From the NCBI RefSeq assembly GCF_030687295.1, contig NZ_CP117425.1:3414001-3478000 (forward strand): a stretch of DNA of 64,000 nt. Direction: 5' to 3'. Below are positions 8,360-18,850 of the stretch, in pieces. Under the pieces are notes generated by a model. It was not told the origin of the DNA. It ran no database searches and saw nothing but the letters and a program-made list of their open reading frames with translations. This stretch comes from Pseudomonas beijingensis. Its GTDB lineage: Bacteria; Pseudomonadota; Gammaproteobacteria; Pseudomonadales; Pseudomonadaceae. Position numbers and translations under genes: made by a program. The number at the start of each line of letters is the position of its first letter. The stretch's first letter is position 1.

Positions 8360-11300
8360 TTAGTTGTCGTAACCCAAATTCGGCGCCAACCAGCGCTCCG
8401 TCACACTCAAGTCCTGACCTTTACGCGCGGTATAGCTCTGGACCTGGTCCTTGTCGATCTTGCCCACGGCGAAGTATTGCGCCTGGGGATGGGCAAAATA
8501 CCAGCCGCTGACCGCTGCCGCCGGGAACATCGCGTAGTGTTCGGTGAGGAACACGCCGCTGCGCCCGGCCTTCAGTTCGCTGGCCTCGGGGTCGAGCAGG
8601 CGGAACAAGGTGGCTTTCTCGGTGTGGTCCGGGCAGGCCGGGTAGCCGGGGGCAGGGCGGATGCCGGTGTATTGCTCCTTGATCAGCGCCTCGTTGTCCA
8701 GGGTCTCGTCCTGGGCATAACCCCAATGTTCCTTGCGCACCTGCTGGTGCAGCCATTCGGCACAGGCCTCGGCCAGGCGGTCGGCCAGGGCCTTGACCAT
8801 GATCGAGTTGTAGTCGTCGCCGGCCTCCTGGTAGGCCTTGGCGACTTCTTCGGCGCCGATGCCGGCGGTGGTAATGAAGCCGCCAACGTAGTCGGTCACG
8901 CCGCTGTCCTTTGGCGCGACGAAGTCGGCCAGGGAAAAGTTCGGCTTGCCGTCGGTCTTGATGATCTGCTGGCGCAGGTGATGCAGGCGCGCCAGTGGCT
9001 TGCCGTCGTCGCCGTAGACTTCCAGATCGTCGTCATGCACCTGGTTGGCCGGCCAGAAGCCGAACACGGCGCGGGCGCTGATGAGTTTCTCGTCGATCAG
9101 CTTGCGCAGCATTGCCCGGGCATCGGCGTACAGTGCGGTGGCCGCTTCGCCGACCACTTCGTCGGTGAGGATGCGCGGGTACTTGCCGGCCAGGTCCCAG
9201 GAGATGAAGAACGGGGTCCAGTCGATGTATTCGGCCAGGACGTTCAGGTCGATGTTGTCCAACACCTTGGCACCGGTGAAAGTCGGCTTGACCGGTTGGT
9301 AGCTGCTCCAGTCGAACTGTGGCTTCTTGGCCACGGCGGCGGGGTAGCTCAGGCGTTCGGTGCGGGCGCTACGGTTGGCCGTGCGTTCGCGTACGTCGAT
9401 GTAGTCCTGGCGGGTTTTCTCGACGAACGCCGGCTTGAGCTCCTTGGACAACAACTGCGTCGCCACGCCCACGGCGCGGGAGGCGTCGGTGACGTAGATC
9501 ACCGCGTCGTTGCTGTACTTGGGGCTCGATCTTCACCGCCGTGTGGGCCTTGGAGGTGGTGGCGCCACCGATCATCAACGGCAGATGGAAGTCCTGGCGC
9601 TGCATCTCCCGCGCCACATGCACCATCTCATCCAGGGACGGGGTGATCAGGCCGGACAGGCCGATGACGTCGCACTTCTGCTCCTTGGCCACCTGCAGGA
9701 TTTTCTCCGCCGGCACCATCACGCCCAGGTCGACGATGTCATAGCCGTTGCAGCCGAGCACAACGCCGACGATGTTCTTGCCGATGTCATGGACGTCGCC
9801 TTTGACCGTGGCCATCAGGATCTTGCCCTTGGCCTCCGGCTTGTCGCCTTTTTCCGCCTCGATGAACGGGATCAGGTGGGCCACGGCCTGCTTCATCACA
9901 CGGGCGGACTTGACCACTTGGGGCAGGAACATTTTGCCGGGCGCCAAACAGGTCGCCGACGATGTTCATGCCGGCCATCAGCGGGCCTTCGATGACCTCG
10001 ATCGGCCGGGCGAACGACAGCCGCGATTCCTCGGTGTCTTCAACGATGTGGGTGGTGATGCCCTTGACCAGCGCGTGCTCCAGGCGCTTGTTCACCTCCC
10101 AGCCGCGCCATTCCTCGGTTTCGGCTTCCTTGACGCTGCCGTCGCCCTTGTACTTGTCGGCGATGGCGAGCAGGGCGTCGGTGCCTTCGGGGGTGCGGTT
10201 GAGGATCACGTCTTCCACGGCGTCGCGCAGTTCCACCGGGATCTGGTCGTAGATCTCCAGTTGGCCGGCGTTGACGATGCCCATGGTCAGGCCCGCGCGG
10301 ATCGCATATAGCAGGAACACCGAGTGGATCGCCTCGCGCACCGGGTTGTTGCCGCGGAACGAGAACGACACGTTGGACACGCCGCCGGAGGTCAGCGCAT
10401 ACGGCAGTTCGTCGCGGATGTAGGCGCAGGCGTTGATGAAGTCCACGGCATAGTTGTTGTGCTCTTCGATACCGGTGGCGACGGCGAAGATGTTCGGGTC
10501 GAAGATGATGTCTTCCGGCGGGAAGCCGACTTCATTGACCAGGATGTCGTAGGAGCGCTTGCAGATTTCCTTCTTGCGCGCCTCGGTGTCGGCCTGGCCG
10601 GCTTCGTCGAACGCCATCACCACCACGGCGGCGCCGTAGCGCTTGCACAGCTTGGCGTGGTGGATGAACTGCTCCACGCCTTCCTTCATGCTGATGGAGT
10701 TGACGATGCCCTTGCCCTGGATGCACTTGAGGCCGGCTTCGATCACTTCCCATTTGGAGGAGTCGATCATGATCGGTACGCGGGAGATGTCCGGTTCGCC
10801 GGCGATCAGATTGAGGAAGGTCACCATGGCCTTCTTCGAATCGAGCATGCCCTCGTCCATGTTGATGTCGATCACCTGCGCGCCGGCCTCGACCTGTTGC
10901 AGGGCCACTTCCAACGCTTCGGTGTAGTTGTCCTCGCGGATCAGCCGGGCGAACTTGGCGGAACCGGTGATGTTGGTCCGCTCGCCAACGTTGACGAACA
11001 GCGAGCTGCGATCGATGGTAAACGGTTCCAGGCCGGACAGGCGGCAAGCCCGGGGAATGTCTGGAATCTGCCGCGGCGCATAGCCGGCCACAGCCTTGGC
11101 GATGGCTTCGATGTGCGCCGGGGTGGTGCCGCAGCAGCCGCCGACGATGTTCAGGAAGCCGCTCTGGGCAAACTCTTCGATGACCTTGGCCGTCTCGGCC
11201 GGCAGTTCGTCGTATTCGCCGAATTCGTTGGGCAGGCCGGCGTTGGGGTGGGCCGAGACGTGGGTGCTGGCCTTGTTCGACAGCTCTTCCAGGTAGGGGC

Positions 11301-12072
11301 GCAATTCGCTGGCGCCGAGGGCGCAGTTCAGGCCCACGGAGATCGGCTTGGCGTGGGCCACCGAGTTCCAGAAGGCTTCGGTGGTCTGGCCGGAGAGGGT
11401 GCGGCCGGAGGCGTCGGTGATGGTGCCGGAGATCATGATCGGCAGTTCGACGCCCAGTTCTTCATAGACCCCTTGCACGGCAAAAATCGCCGCCTTGGCG
11501 TTCAGGGTGTCGAAGATGGTCTCGATCAGGATCAGGTCGGCGCCGCCTTCGATCAGGCCTTTGGTGGCCTCGGTGTAGTTCTCCACCAGTTCGTCGAAGG
11601 TCACGTTGCGGTAGCCGGGGTTGTTCACGTCCGGCGACAGCGAGCAGGTGCGGCTGGTCGGGCCGAGCACGCCAGCGACGAAGCGCGGCTTGTCCGGGGT
11701 TTCCAGGGTCTTGGCGTCGGCTACCTGGCGGGCCAGGCGCGCGCCTTCCAGGTTCAGCTCGTAGGCCAGGCCCTGCATGCCGTAGTCGGCCTGGGACACC
11801 TGGGTGGCGTTGAAGGTGTTGGTTTCCAGAATGTCGGCGCCGGCATCCAGGTAGGCTTTTTCAATGGCACCGATCACGTCTGGACGGCTGAGCACCAGCA
11901 AGTCGTTGTTGCCTTTGACGTCGCTCGGCCAGTCGGCGAAACGCTTGCCGCGGTAGTCCTGTTCTTCCAGTTTGTAGCTCTGGATCATCGTGCCCATGCC
12001 GCCGTCGAGGATCAGGATGCGTTCCTTGAGGGCTTGCTGGAGAAGATAAAGGCGAGCGCTGCGATCGGACAT
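8360..12072 (-). pseudogene. metH: methionine synthase, B12-dependent, with two apparent +1 frameshifts
   Basis: Cobalamin-dependent methionine synthase transfers methyl from methyltetrahydrofolate to homocysteine. Three overlapping minus-strand readings together match one full-length MetH. Frame 1 (12072 to about 9942) holds the homocysteine domain with its [11 protein letters not shown] zinc motif and the pterin domain. Frame 2 (about 9941-9525) has the B12-binding [11 protein letters not shown]. Frame 3 (about 9520-8360) is the AdoMet activation domain. The breaks are one extra G in the run at 9939-9941 and one in the GGGG at 9521-9524 (plus-strand letters). Removing each restores [14 protein letters not shown] and [11 protein letters not shown]. 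It is either a pseudogene or, more likely, an intact gene with homopolymer errors. Confidence 0.9.
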
Positions 12073-12228
12073 AGGACTACCTGGAAAAAAAGACCATTAC
12101 GAAGGCCGGGATAATAGCAAACCTGCGTAGGATTTGATCATGAGGGACTTTTGCATGAATATCGCTCATGTTTGCAAGGCGATGCTGGCCCGGTAGAATC
12201 GGCGGATTATCTCTTAGGGACCCGAGAC

Positions 12229-14520
12229 ATGCCGTACCGCGTCTTATTCGGCAGTCTGTTGCTGTCGTTGTCTTTTAGCGCAGCCGCCGGGAATCCCGCT
12301 CCCGCGATCTCCTACACCCGCGACATCCAGCCGATCTTCACGGAAAAATGCGTGGCCTGTCATGCCTGCTATGACTCCGCCTGCCAGTTGAACCTGGGCA
12401 GCGGCGAAGGTGCGGCACGGGGCGCGAGCAAGCTGTCGGTGTATGACGGCGAGAGGGGCCAGGCGGCCGATCCGACCCGCTTGTTCTATGACGCCTCTGG
12501 CCCGCATGCCTGGCAACGCAAGGGCTTCTATTCTGTGCTCGACGCCCAGGGCAGCCAGGCTGCGCTGATGGCGCGCATGCTGGAGTTGGGCCACCGCACG
12601 CCGCTGCAGCCCAACGCCAAGCTACCGGAAGACATCGTGCTCGGGCTCAACCGGGATAATAGCTGCCCGATGCCGGGGCAATTCGACGAATACGCAGGCA
12701 GCCATCCCAAGGAAGGCATGCCCCTGGCCGTCACCGGCCTGACCGACCAGCAATACCAGACCCTGCAGCGCTGGCTGGCCGCCGGCGCACCCATCGATCA
12801 GCAGGCCCTGGCCCCAAGTGCCGCCGAAGCCTTGCAAGTGGTGCAATGGGAAAACCTGCTCAACGCCCCCGGTGCCCGGGAAAGCCTGGTGGCTCGCTGG
12901 TTATTCGAACATTGGTTCCTGGCGCACATCTATTTCAAGGACGGCGAACCGGGGCATTTCTTCCAATGGGTGCGTTCGCGCACGCCCACGGGCCAGCCCA
13001 TCGACCTGATCAACACCCGCCGCCCGAACGATGATCCCGGCACTCGCGTCTATTATCGGCTCTGGCCGGTGCAAGGGGTGATCGTGCACAAGACCCACAT
13101 CACCTACGGCTTGAGCGCGGCGAAGATGGCGCGGATCAAGAGCCTGTTCTACAGCGGCAAGTGGCAGGTCGCCGCGTTGCCGGGATACGGTCCGGAGCGC
13201 CGGGCCAATCCGTTTTCCACCTTCGAAGCGATCCCGGCCCAGGCCCGCTACCAATTCATGCTCGATAACGCCGAATATTTCGTGCGCACCTTCATTCGCG
13301 GGCCGGTGTGCCGGGGCCAGATTGCTACCGACGTGATCCGCGACAATTTCTGGGCGCTGTTCCAGGACCCCGAACACGACCTGTACATCACCGACCCGAA
13401 CTACCGCGGTCAGGCCACGCCGCTGCTGGCGATGCCGGGGCAGAACGATGACGTGGGCAGCGTCCTCAGCCTGTGGCTCGACTACCGCGACAAACGCAAC
13501 GAGTACGAGGCCTTGCGCCGCGACAACTATGCCGAGCTGCCGGCGCCGAGCTGGTCGACGCTGTGGGCCGGCAACGACAACGCGCTGCTGAGCATTTTCC
13601 GGCATTTCGACAGTGCTTCGGTCACCAAGGGGCTGATCGGGGAGGTGCCGCAGACGATGTGGTTGTTCGACTTCCCGTTGCTGGAGCGGACCTACTATCA
13701 GTTGGCGGTGAATTTCGACGTGTTCGGCAACGTCTCCCATCAAGCCCAGACCCGGTTGTATTTCGATTTGATCCGCAACGGTGCGGAACAGAACTTCCTG
13801 CGCCTGATGCCGGCCGACTCCCGGGAAGGCTACCTTGACGATTGGTACCAGGCCGGCGGCAAATTCAAGATGTGGCTCGATTACGAGGCCATCGACGATG
13901 ACAAGCCGACCGCCCTCAAGCTTGACGAACGCGACCCCAAGGGTGATTTCACCCAGCAATTGCTGGCCCGTTATGGCGAGTTGAACGCGCGCCCCGATCC
14001 GATCAACCGTTGCGACGGCGCCTATTGCTCGCGTCCGAACATCGACCCGACGCTGCAAAACGCCGAGCAGGCCCTCAGTCGGCTGGTGTCACGCCCGGCG
14101 GCGGGGCTCAAGGTGATCGACCAACTGCCGGAAGCGACCCTGTTGCGTATCGAAACCGCCAGCGGTCACCGAGAGATCTACAGCCTGCTGCGCAATCGTG
14201 CCCACAGCAACGTCGCGTTTCTGCTGGGTGAGGAGCGGCGCTACCAGCCGGGGCTGGACACGCTGACGGTCTACCCGGGCGTGCTCAGCAGCTATCCGAA
14301 CTTCATGTTCAACATTCCGGCCGGGCAAGTGCCGGCATTCGTCGAAGCCATGCAAGGCGCCCAGGATGGGCCGGCGTTAGAGCGGATTGTCGAGCGCTGG
14401 GGGATTCGCCGCAGCCATCCGCAGTTCTGGTACTACTTCCATGACCTGAGCCAGTACATCCTGGAGACGGAGCCCGTGGAAAGCGGTGTGCTGGACATGA
14501 ATCGCTACCAGAACCTTTGA
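12229..14520 (+). CDS. cti: fatty acid cis-trans isomerase
   Basis: Periplasmic heme enzyme that converts cis-unsaturated membrane fatty acids to trans under solvent or heat stress. The product has 763 residues; MPYRVLFGSLLLSLSFSAAAG is a signal peptide, and CVACH (heme c CxxCH) lies about 40 residues in. The start at 12229 was chosen because it places the signal peptide at the N-terminus. It is monocistronic and divergent from metH. Confidence 0.92.
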   Translation: MPYRVLFGSLLLSLSFSAAAGNPAPAISYTRDIQPIFTEKCVACHACYDSACQLNLGSGEGAARGASKLSVYDGERGQAADPTRLFYDASGPHAWQRKGFYSVLDAQGSQAALMARMLELGHRTPLQPNAKLPEDIVLGLNRDNSCPMPGQFDEYAGSHPKEGMPLAVTGLTDQQYQTLQRWLAAGAPIDQQALAPSAAEALQVVQWENLLNAPGARESLVARWLFEHWFLAHIYFKDGEPGHFFQWVRSRTPTGQPIDLINTRRPNDDPGTRVYYRLWPVQGVIVHKTHITYGLSAAKMARIKSLFYSGKWQVAALPGYGPERRANPFSTFEAIPAQARYQFMLDNAEYFVRTFIRGPVCRGQIATDVIRDNFWALFQDPEHDLYITDPNYRGQATPLLAMPGQNDDVGSVLSLWLDYRDKRNEYEALRRDNYAELPAPSWSTLWAGNDNALLSIFRHFDSASVTKGLIGEVPQTMWLFDFPLLERTYYQLAVNFDVFGNVSHQAQTRLYFDLIRNGAEQNFLRLMPADSREGYLDDWYQAGGKFKMWLDYEAIDDDKPTALKLDERDPKGDFTQQLLARYGELNARPDPINRCDGAYCSRPNIDPTLQNAEQALSRLVSRPAAGLKVIDQLPEATLLRIETASGHREIYSLLRNRAHSNVAFLLGEERRYQPGLDTLTVYPGVLSSYPNFMFNIPAGQVPAFVEAMQGAQDGPALERIVERWGIRRSHPQFWYYFHDLSQYILETEPVESGVLDMNRYQNL

Positions 14521-14579
14521 TCGGCCTGTCCGGCGGCAGACCCCCCTGCCGTCGGACGCTTTCCTGACAAAAATACTAG

Positions 14580-15221
<642 letters not shown>

Positions 15222-15246
15222 TAGGCGTGCGCTGCGAACAAGACAC

Positions 15247-15328
15247 TGTGGCGAGTGCGCTCGCTGTTAGAGCGGGTGCAACGCTTCTGTGGCGAGTGCG
15301 CTCGCTGTTAGAGCGGGTGCAACGCTTC
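15247..15328. repeat. 41-bp direct tandem duplication
   Basis: Two identical 41-bp units begin TGTGGCGAGTGCGCTCGCTG at 15247 and 15288, and the following TGTGGCGAGG at 15329 starts in the same register. The unit resembles a half REP, which suggests tandem amplification at the edge of the adjacent REP element. Confidence 0.85.
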
Positions 15329-15460
15329 TGTGGCGAGGGAGCTTGCTCCCGCTCGATTGCGCAGCAATCGCCAGAGTAGTCTGATGCATTTCTCGTGATA
15401 GATGCAGGGATTGCCTGGGGACCGCTTCGCGGTCCAGCGGGAGCAAGCTCCCTCGCCACA
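15329..15460. repeat. REP doublet, GGGAGCTTGCTCCC family
   Basis: TGTGGCGAGGGAGCTTGCTCCC at the left and its inverted partner GGGAGCAAGCTCCCTCGCCACA at the right enclose about 85 bp. The core differs from the more common GAGCGAGCTTGCTCGC class in this window. Confidence 0.85.
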
Positions 15461-15505
15461 AAAGCTTCAGTGATCGGCTCGTAATTGGTGGACACCCGCC
15501 GCCCC

Positions 15506-15595
15506 TGTGGGAGCGAGCTTGCTCGCGATAGCGGTGGGTCAGCCTGCGATGATGTTGAATGTGCCGCCGTCATCGCGAGCAAGCTCGCTCCCACA
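15506..15595. repeat. REP doublet, GAGCGAGCTTGCTCGC family
   Basis: Inverted pair TGTGGGAGCGAGCTTGCTCG ... CGAGCAAGCTCGCTCCCACA in the nfuA-cobM intergenic space. With the preceding element it fills 15222-15623. Confidence 0.9.
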
Positions 15596-15623
15596 GGGGG
15601 ATTCCGGTGGATTCTCTAGCGGG

Positions 15624-16370
15624 TCAAGGCCTGTAGAGATGCGCATGCCCGGCGCGGTACAGCGACGATTCGCTGAACACCTCATTACCCAGCACACGCC
15701 CCACCAGAATCAGCGCCGTACGGCGAAAACCCTTGGCCTGCACCTTCTCGGCGATATCAGCCAGCGTCCCCACCACCCAATCCTGATCCGGCCAGCTCGC
15801 CCGGTGAATCACCGCAATCGGGCAGTCGGCGCCGTAGTGGGGGAGCAGTTCATCGACGATTTTTTCCAGGTGATTGACCCCCAGGTGAATCGCCATGGTC
15901 GCCCCGTGCTGCGCCAAACTGCCCAGTTCTTCCCCAGCAGGCATCGGGGATTTGTCGGCGTAACGGGTGAGGATCAGGCTCTGGGAGATGTCCGGCAAGG
16001 TCAGTTCGGCGCCCAGCAGGGCTGCGCAGGCTGAGGTCGCAGTCACGCCCGGGATGATTTCGAAAGGGATGCCCAGCTCCCGCAGACAACGAATCTGCTC
16101 GCCGATGGCGCCGTACAGGCTCGGGTCGCCGGAGTGCACCCGGGCCACGTCCTGGCCCTTGAGGTGGGCGCTCCTGATCAATTCGATGATCTGTTCCAGA
16201 TGCAGCTCGGCGCTGTTGATCACCTGTTCGGCACAGTGGCCTTCGAGAACGGCGGTCGGCACCAGCGAGCCGGCGTAGATGATCACCGCGCACTGGCGGA
16301 TCAGTCGCTGGCCTTTGACCGTGATGAGGTCCGGGTCGCCGGGGCCGGCGCCGATGAAGTACACGGTCAT
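15624..16370 (-). CDS. cobM: precorrin-4 C11-methyltransferase
   Basis: Adenosylcobalamin synthesis: methylates C-11 of precorrin-4. The 248-residue SAM-dependent uroporphyrin/corrin methyltransferase carries GAGPGDPDLITVKG at the N-terminus and HSGDPSLYGA. It is the last gene of the minus-strand cbtB-cbtA-cobE-cobM set, so it is likely under the riboswitch at 17862-18062. Confidence 0.93.
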   Translation of the reverse strand: MTVYFIGAGPGDPDLITVKGQRLIRQCAVIIYAGSLVPTAVLEGHCAEQVINSAELHLEQIIELIRSAHLKGQDVARVHSGDPSLYGAIGEQIRCLRELGIPFEIIPGVTATSACAALLGAELTLPDISQSLILTRYADKSPMPAGEELGSLAQHGATMAIHLGVNHLEKIVDELLPHYGADCPIAVIHRASWPDQDWVVGTLADIAEKVQAKGFRRTALILVGRVLGNEVFSESSLYRAGHAHLYRP

Positions 16371-16447
16371 GACCGGCTCCTGTGGAAGGTGGGTGAGTGG
16401 CGCCCAGATGAAGAACGCTCATGATCCTGGACGCCGATTATCGGGAT

Positions 16448-16852
16448 TTACGCCACGACCGCCAATGCCAACGTGCTCATGGGGCCTCTCTGACGAGGAA
16501 CCAGCAGCGTTGCTGGCGGCGTACCCAACTGGTCGGCCAAGGCCAGGGCAGCGCTTTCGGCGATGCCGTAGCAACCGGTTCGCTCGAAGGCGATCTCGGA
16601 GCGGTGACTGAGCCGTTGCTCGTAGCCCGACAACTGTTCGGCACTGAAGCAGGTCAGCGGCAGGGCTAGTTGCCCGGCCAGTTCCAGCAGTCCGGGCTCG
16701 TCACGTTTGAGGTCGATACTGGCCAAAGCCCGCACCTGGTGAAGCCCGATGCCGTGGGCCAGCAGCGTCTGTTCGAGCAGCGCTCGCAGCGTGCTGGCCG
16801 GGCAACCGCGTTGGCAGCCCAGGCCGATCACCAGGATCGGCTCGGTGCTCAT
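16448..16852 (-). CDS. cobE: CobE / CbiG C-terminal-like cobalamin biosynthesis protein
   Basis: A 134-residue protein of the CobE/GbiG family (ILVIGLGCQRGCPASTLRALLEQ...), linked to aerobic cobalamin ring contraction. Its ATG overlaps the cbtA stop (ATGA), so translation is coupled. A 77-bp gap separates it from cobM. Confidence 0.88.
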   Translation of the reverse strand: MSTEPILVIGLGCQRGCPASTLRALLEQTLLAHGIGLHQVRALASIDLKRDEPGLLELAGQLALPLTCFSAEQLSGYEQRLSHRSEIAFERTGCYGIAESAALALADQLGTPPATLLVPRQRGPMSTLALAVVA

Positions 16853-17544
16853 GCGTCGTGGCGGGCCTGACCGTCACGGCGAAACAGCCAGGCGCTGATC
16901 AGGCCCAGGGCCAGCCAGAAGGCGACGTTGGTCACCTGCGAGGCGATCTTGAACTGGCTTTCCAGCGCCTCGGGCGCCAGCATCGAGTGGACTTCAGGTT
17001 GCGGTGCGCCGATGACGTGGGGCACCAGCAACGTCGCCACACCCAGCACCTTGAGCAGCCAATGCCGGCCGAAGGCGATCAAGGCAATGCCCACCGCTGT
17101 GGACGCCGCGGTGCCGATCCACCACATCTGCCGCTGGGCCAGGTCGGCCGCCGCGGTGCCAGGCAGTTCCGGCGGCAGACCAAGCGTCGGCGCCAGAACG
17201 AACGTGGCGTAACCGGCCAGGCCCCAAAGCAGGCCCTGGGCGGTGCGAGTCGGTGCGCGCAAGGTGTACAGGCCCGCCAGCATCAGGGCGAAACCCACCG
17301 CGACTACCAGGTTGCCGCCAGTGGTGGACAGCACGCGTTGCCAGCCGTCTTCCGGTTCCCAGGCTTCGGCGTCATGGCTGTGGGCGGCCCCGTCGGCGTG
17401 TTCATGGACCTCGGTCGCCGGGGCTTTCTCGAAGGTTTCCGCCTGGAGAATCAGCGGCGATACCCAGAAACTCTGCAGCAGGGTCAGCAGCAGGGCCGCC
17501 AGCAAGCCACTGAAACCGGCGGTCTGCGCGATACGCTTGATCAT
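16849..17544 (-). CDS. cbtA: CbtA family cobalt transporter subunit
   Basis: Predicted inner-membrane cobalt uptake protein of 231 residues with about five or six membrane segments. A His-rich loop (HEHADGAAHSHDAEAW, about residues 47-62) could bind metal. The start MIKRIAQTAG at 17544 lies 11 bp after the cbtB stop. The B12 riboswitch and cob genes in the same unit support a cobalt role. Confidence 0.9.
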   Translation of the reverse strand: MIKRIAQTAGFSGLLAALLLTLLQSFWVSPLILQAETFEKAPATEVHEHADGAAHSHDAEAWEPEDGWQRVLSTTGGNLVVAVGFALMLAGLYTLRAPTRTAQGLLWGLAGYATFVLAPTLGLPPELPGTAAADLAQRQMWWIGTAASTAVGIALIAFGRHWLLKVLGVATLLVPHVIGAPQPEVHSMLAPEALESQFKIASQVTNVAFWLALGLISAWLFRRDGQARHDA

Positions 17545-17555
17545 GTCGTCAGTTC

Positions 17556-17744
17556 TCAGTGGCACGGGAAGGCGGCGCTGTGGCGGGTATCGTGGGCGGC
17601 GTTGTGCACCGCTTCGATGTGGGAGAAACCGGCGAAATAGACCAGTCCCGCGCCCAGGATCGAAGCCAGGATCGCGGCGCTCAGGCGTTGGCTCAGGGTG
17701 GTGGTGCTGCTGGCGGTGCGGGCGGTGCTGCTGATGGTCGACAT
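17556..17744 (-). CDS. cbtB: CbtB family cobalt transporter subunit
   Basis: A 62-residue single-pass membrane protein. One helix (about residues 22-42) precedes a C-terminal metal-ligand segment (HIEAVHNAAHDTRHSAAFPCH has five His and one Cys). The start MSTISSTART at 17744 has a GAGGGA ribosome binding site. It is the first gene after the riboswitch on this strand. Confidence 0.9.
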   Translation of the reverse strand: MSTISSTARTASSTTTLSQRLSAAILASILGAGLVYFAGFSHIEAVHNAAHDTRHSAAFPCH

Positions 17745-17861
17745 GGCGCTTCCCTCTGTTTTTGTTCCGTGGGGGATGCGAGCGCAATGAGACCCCGGGC
17801 GAAAGCCCGCCAAGGTTCGAACAGCGCCCGCCCACCGCGGGTTTGTTGATGCTTGAGTCAT

Positions 17862-18062
17862 GGGCCGGTCTCCGGGCTCGCGAGGGGCCGGGCTTGTGCC
17901 TGGCCTGCAAGCGTCACCTTCCCATGTCCTTGGACACAGTGGTTCAGACGCTTCGCTCGCTTACCGTTGCGGGGGCAGCACCGGACTGACGTGGCTTTGA
18001 AGTAAAGCACACGATTCACCGGTTTCCCGTTTCACCCTGTGAAGGGCACCCGTAACTAGGCG
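17862..18062 (-). promoter_or_regulatory. cobalamin riboswitch (controls cbtB-cbtA-cobE-cobM)
   Basis: On the minus strand the leader contains GCTGCCCCCGCAACGGTAAG, the GGGAAGGTG element and the B12-box-like GAGCCCGGAGACCGGCC, all cobalamin aptamer signatures. It ends about 120 nt before cbtB. High adenosylcobalamin should repress the cobalt-uptake and cob genes. Boundaries are approximate. Confidence 0.9.
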
Positions 18063-18259
18063 CACAGGAGAGCATGGGCGGGGGGCGGGCGTCAATTGGC
18101 GAGGTGCCGCCTACCCCTACACATGTAGGGTATTCATCCAGCATTAAGTGATATTTAATTCACTTCAAGTCAAAGCGGTGATGTTAGTCAGGCGACTCAG
18201 TCATGACCCTGTTTTTAAAGGCATTTGAAATTAGTGAGCCGCAGTTAGGAGGTGTCTAG

Positions 18260-18739
18260 GTGAAGATGGAATTTGATCTGCGGACTGAATGCCGCTGTTC
18301 GATAACTGAAGAGAAGGCAATGTTTTTTGGGTTCGCAAGCATGGTCATGTTTATGTGTAGGCGGTATTCCACCTTTCGGATGCTGACATTGGATTTCTGG
18401 TTGTCGCCTGCAATTGATCATAGGCAGATAGTGTTTTTCTTTGATCGTGTTGGGCTGCCCAGGGGGTATGTGACTTGGGCGTACCTGGCGCCTGATTCCG
18501 AGGAGCGCTTGCTCACGGATCCAGAGTTTTTGCTTCACCCTTCGGAGTGGAACGAAGGGGGTAGAACTTGGATTATTGATTTTTGTTTTCCTGTCGGGGG
18601 TGCAAAAGAGGCTATAGGGAGGATGAAGGAGATTTTCCGAGGGGAGGGTGTTGATAGGGTTTACTGGGCTCGCAAACGTCCCTGTGCCGCACGTTGCGGA
18701 CGTTTAAAGAACTGTTCGATGAAACTGCGGGACTTTTAG
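18260..18739 (+). CDS. HlyC-like toxin-activating acyltransferase
   Basis: A 159-residue member of the RTX-toxin acyltransferase family. The core GYVTWAYLAPDSEERLL...HPSEWNEGGRTWIIDFCFPVG aligns with HlyC's CSWANLSLENE...WTSGDRKWFIDWIAPFG and keeps the catalytic Asp (IIDF). The N-terminal His of HlyC (SPLHRNW) is not visible; this region reads MCRRYSTFR. The start is GTG at 18260 with TAGGAGGT upstream. No RTX toxin is nearby; the next gene is a small microcin-like precursor. The last ~25 residues may be altered by a shift, because the -1 frame stays open to 18768. Composition is AT-richer than the flanks. Confidence 0.8.
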   Translation: MKMEFDLRTECRCSITEEKAMFFGFASMVMFMCRRYSTFRMLTLDFWLSPAIDHRQIVFFFDRVGLPRGYVTWAYLAPDSEERLLTDPEFLLHPSEWNEGGRTWIIDFCFPVGGAKEAIGRMKEIFRGEGVDRVYWARKRPCAARCGRLKNCSMKLRDF

Positions 18740-18850
18740 ATTTTCAAGGGGCAATTAAGGTTGTTTAGTTGGTGTTTTTTAAAGATTTGCTGGCGGTGGC
18801 GGTAAGCTAATTTACTGGAACCGCTTTATTGACCGAAAGGAGATATGGAA

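Noticed and set aside
18111..18165. Inverted repeats TACCCCTACA..TGTAGGGTA and AAGTGA-N8-TCACTT before the acyltransferase gene
   Set aside because: The first is imperfect and the second short; either could be an operator, but neither matches a factor I can name.
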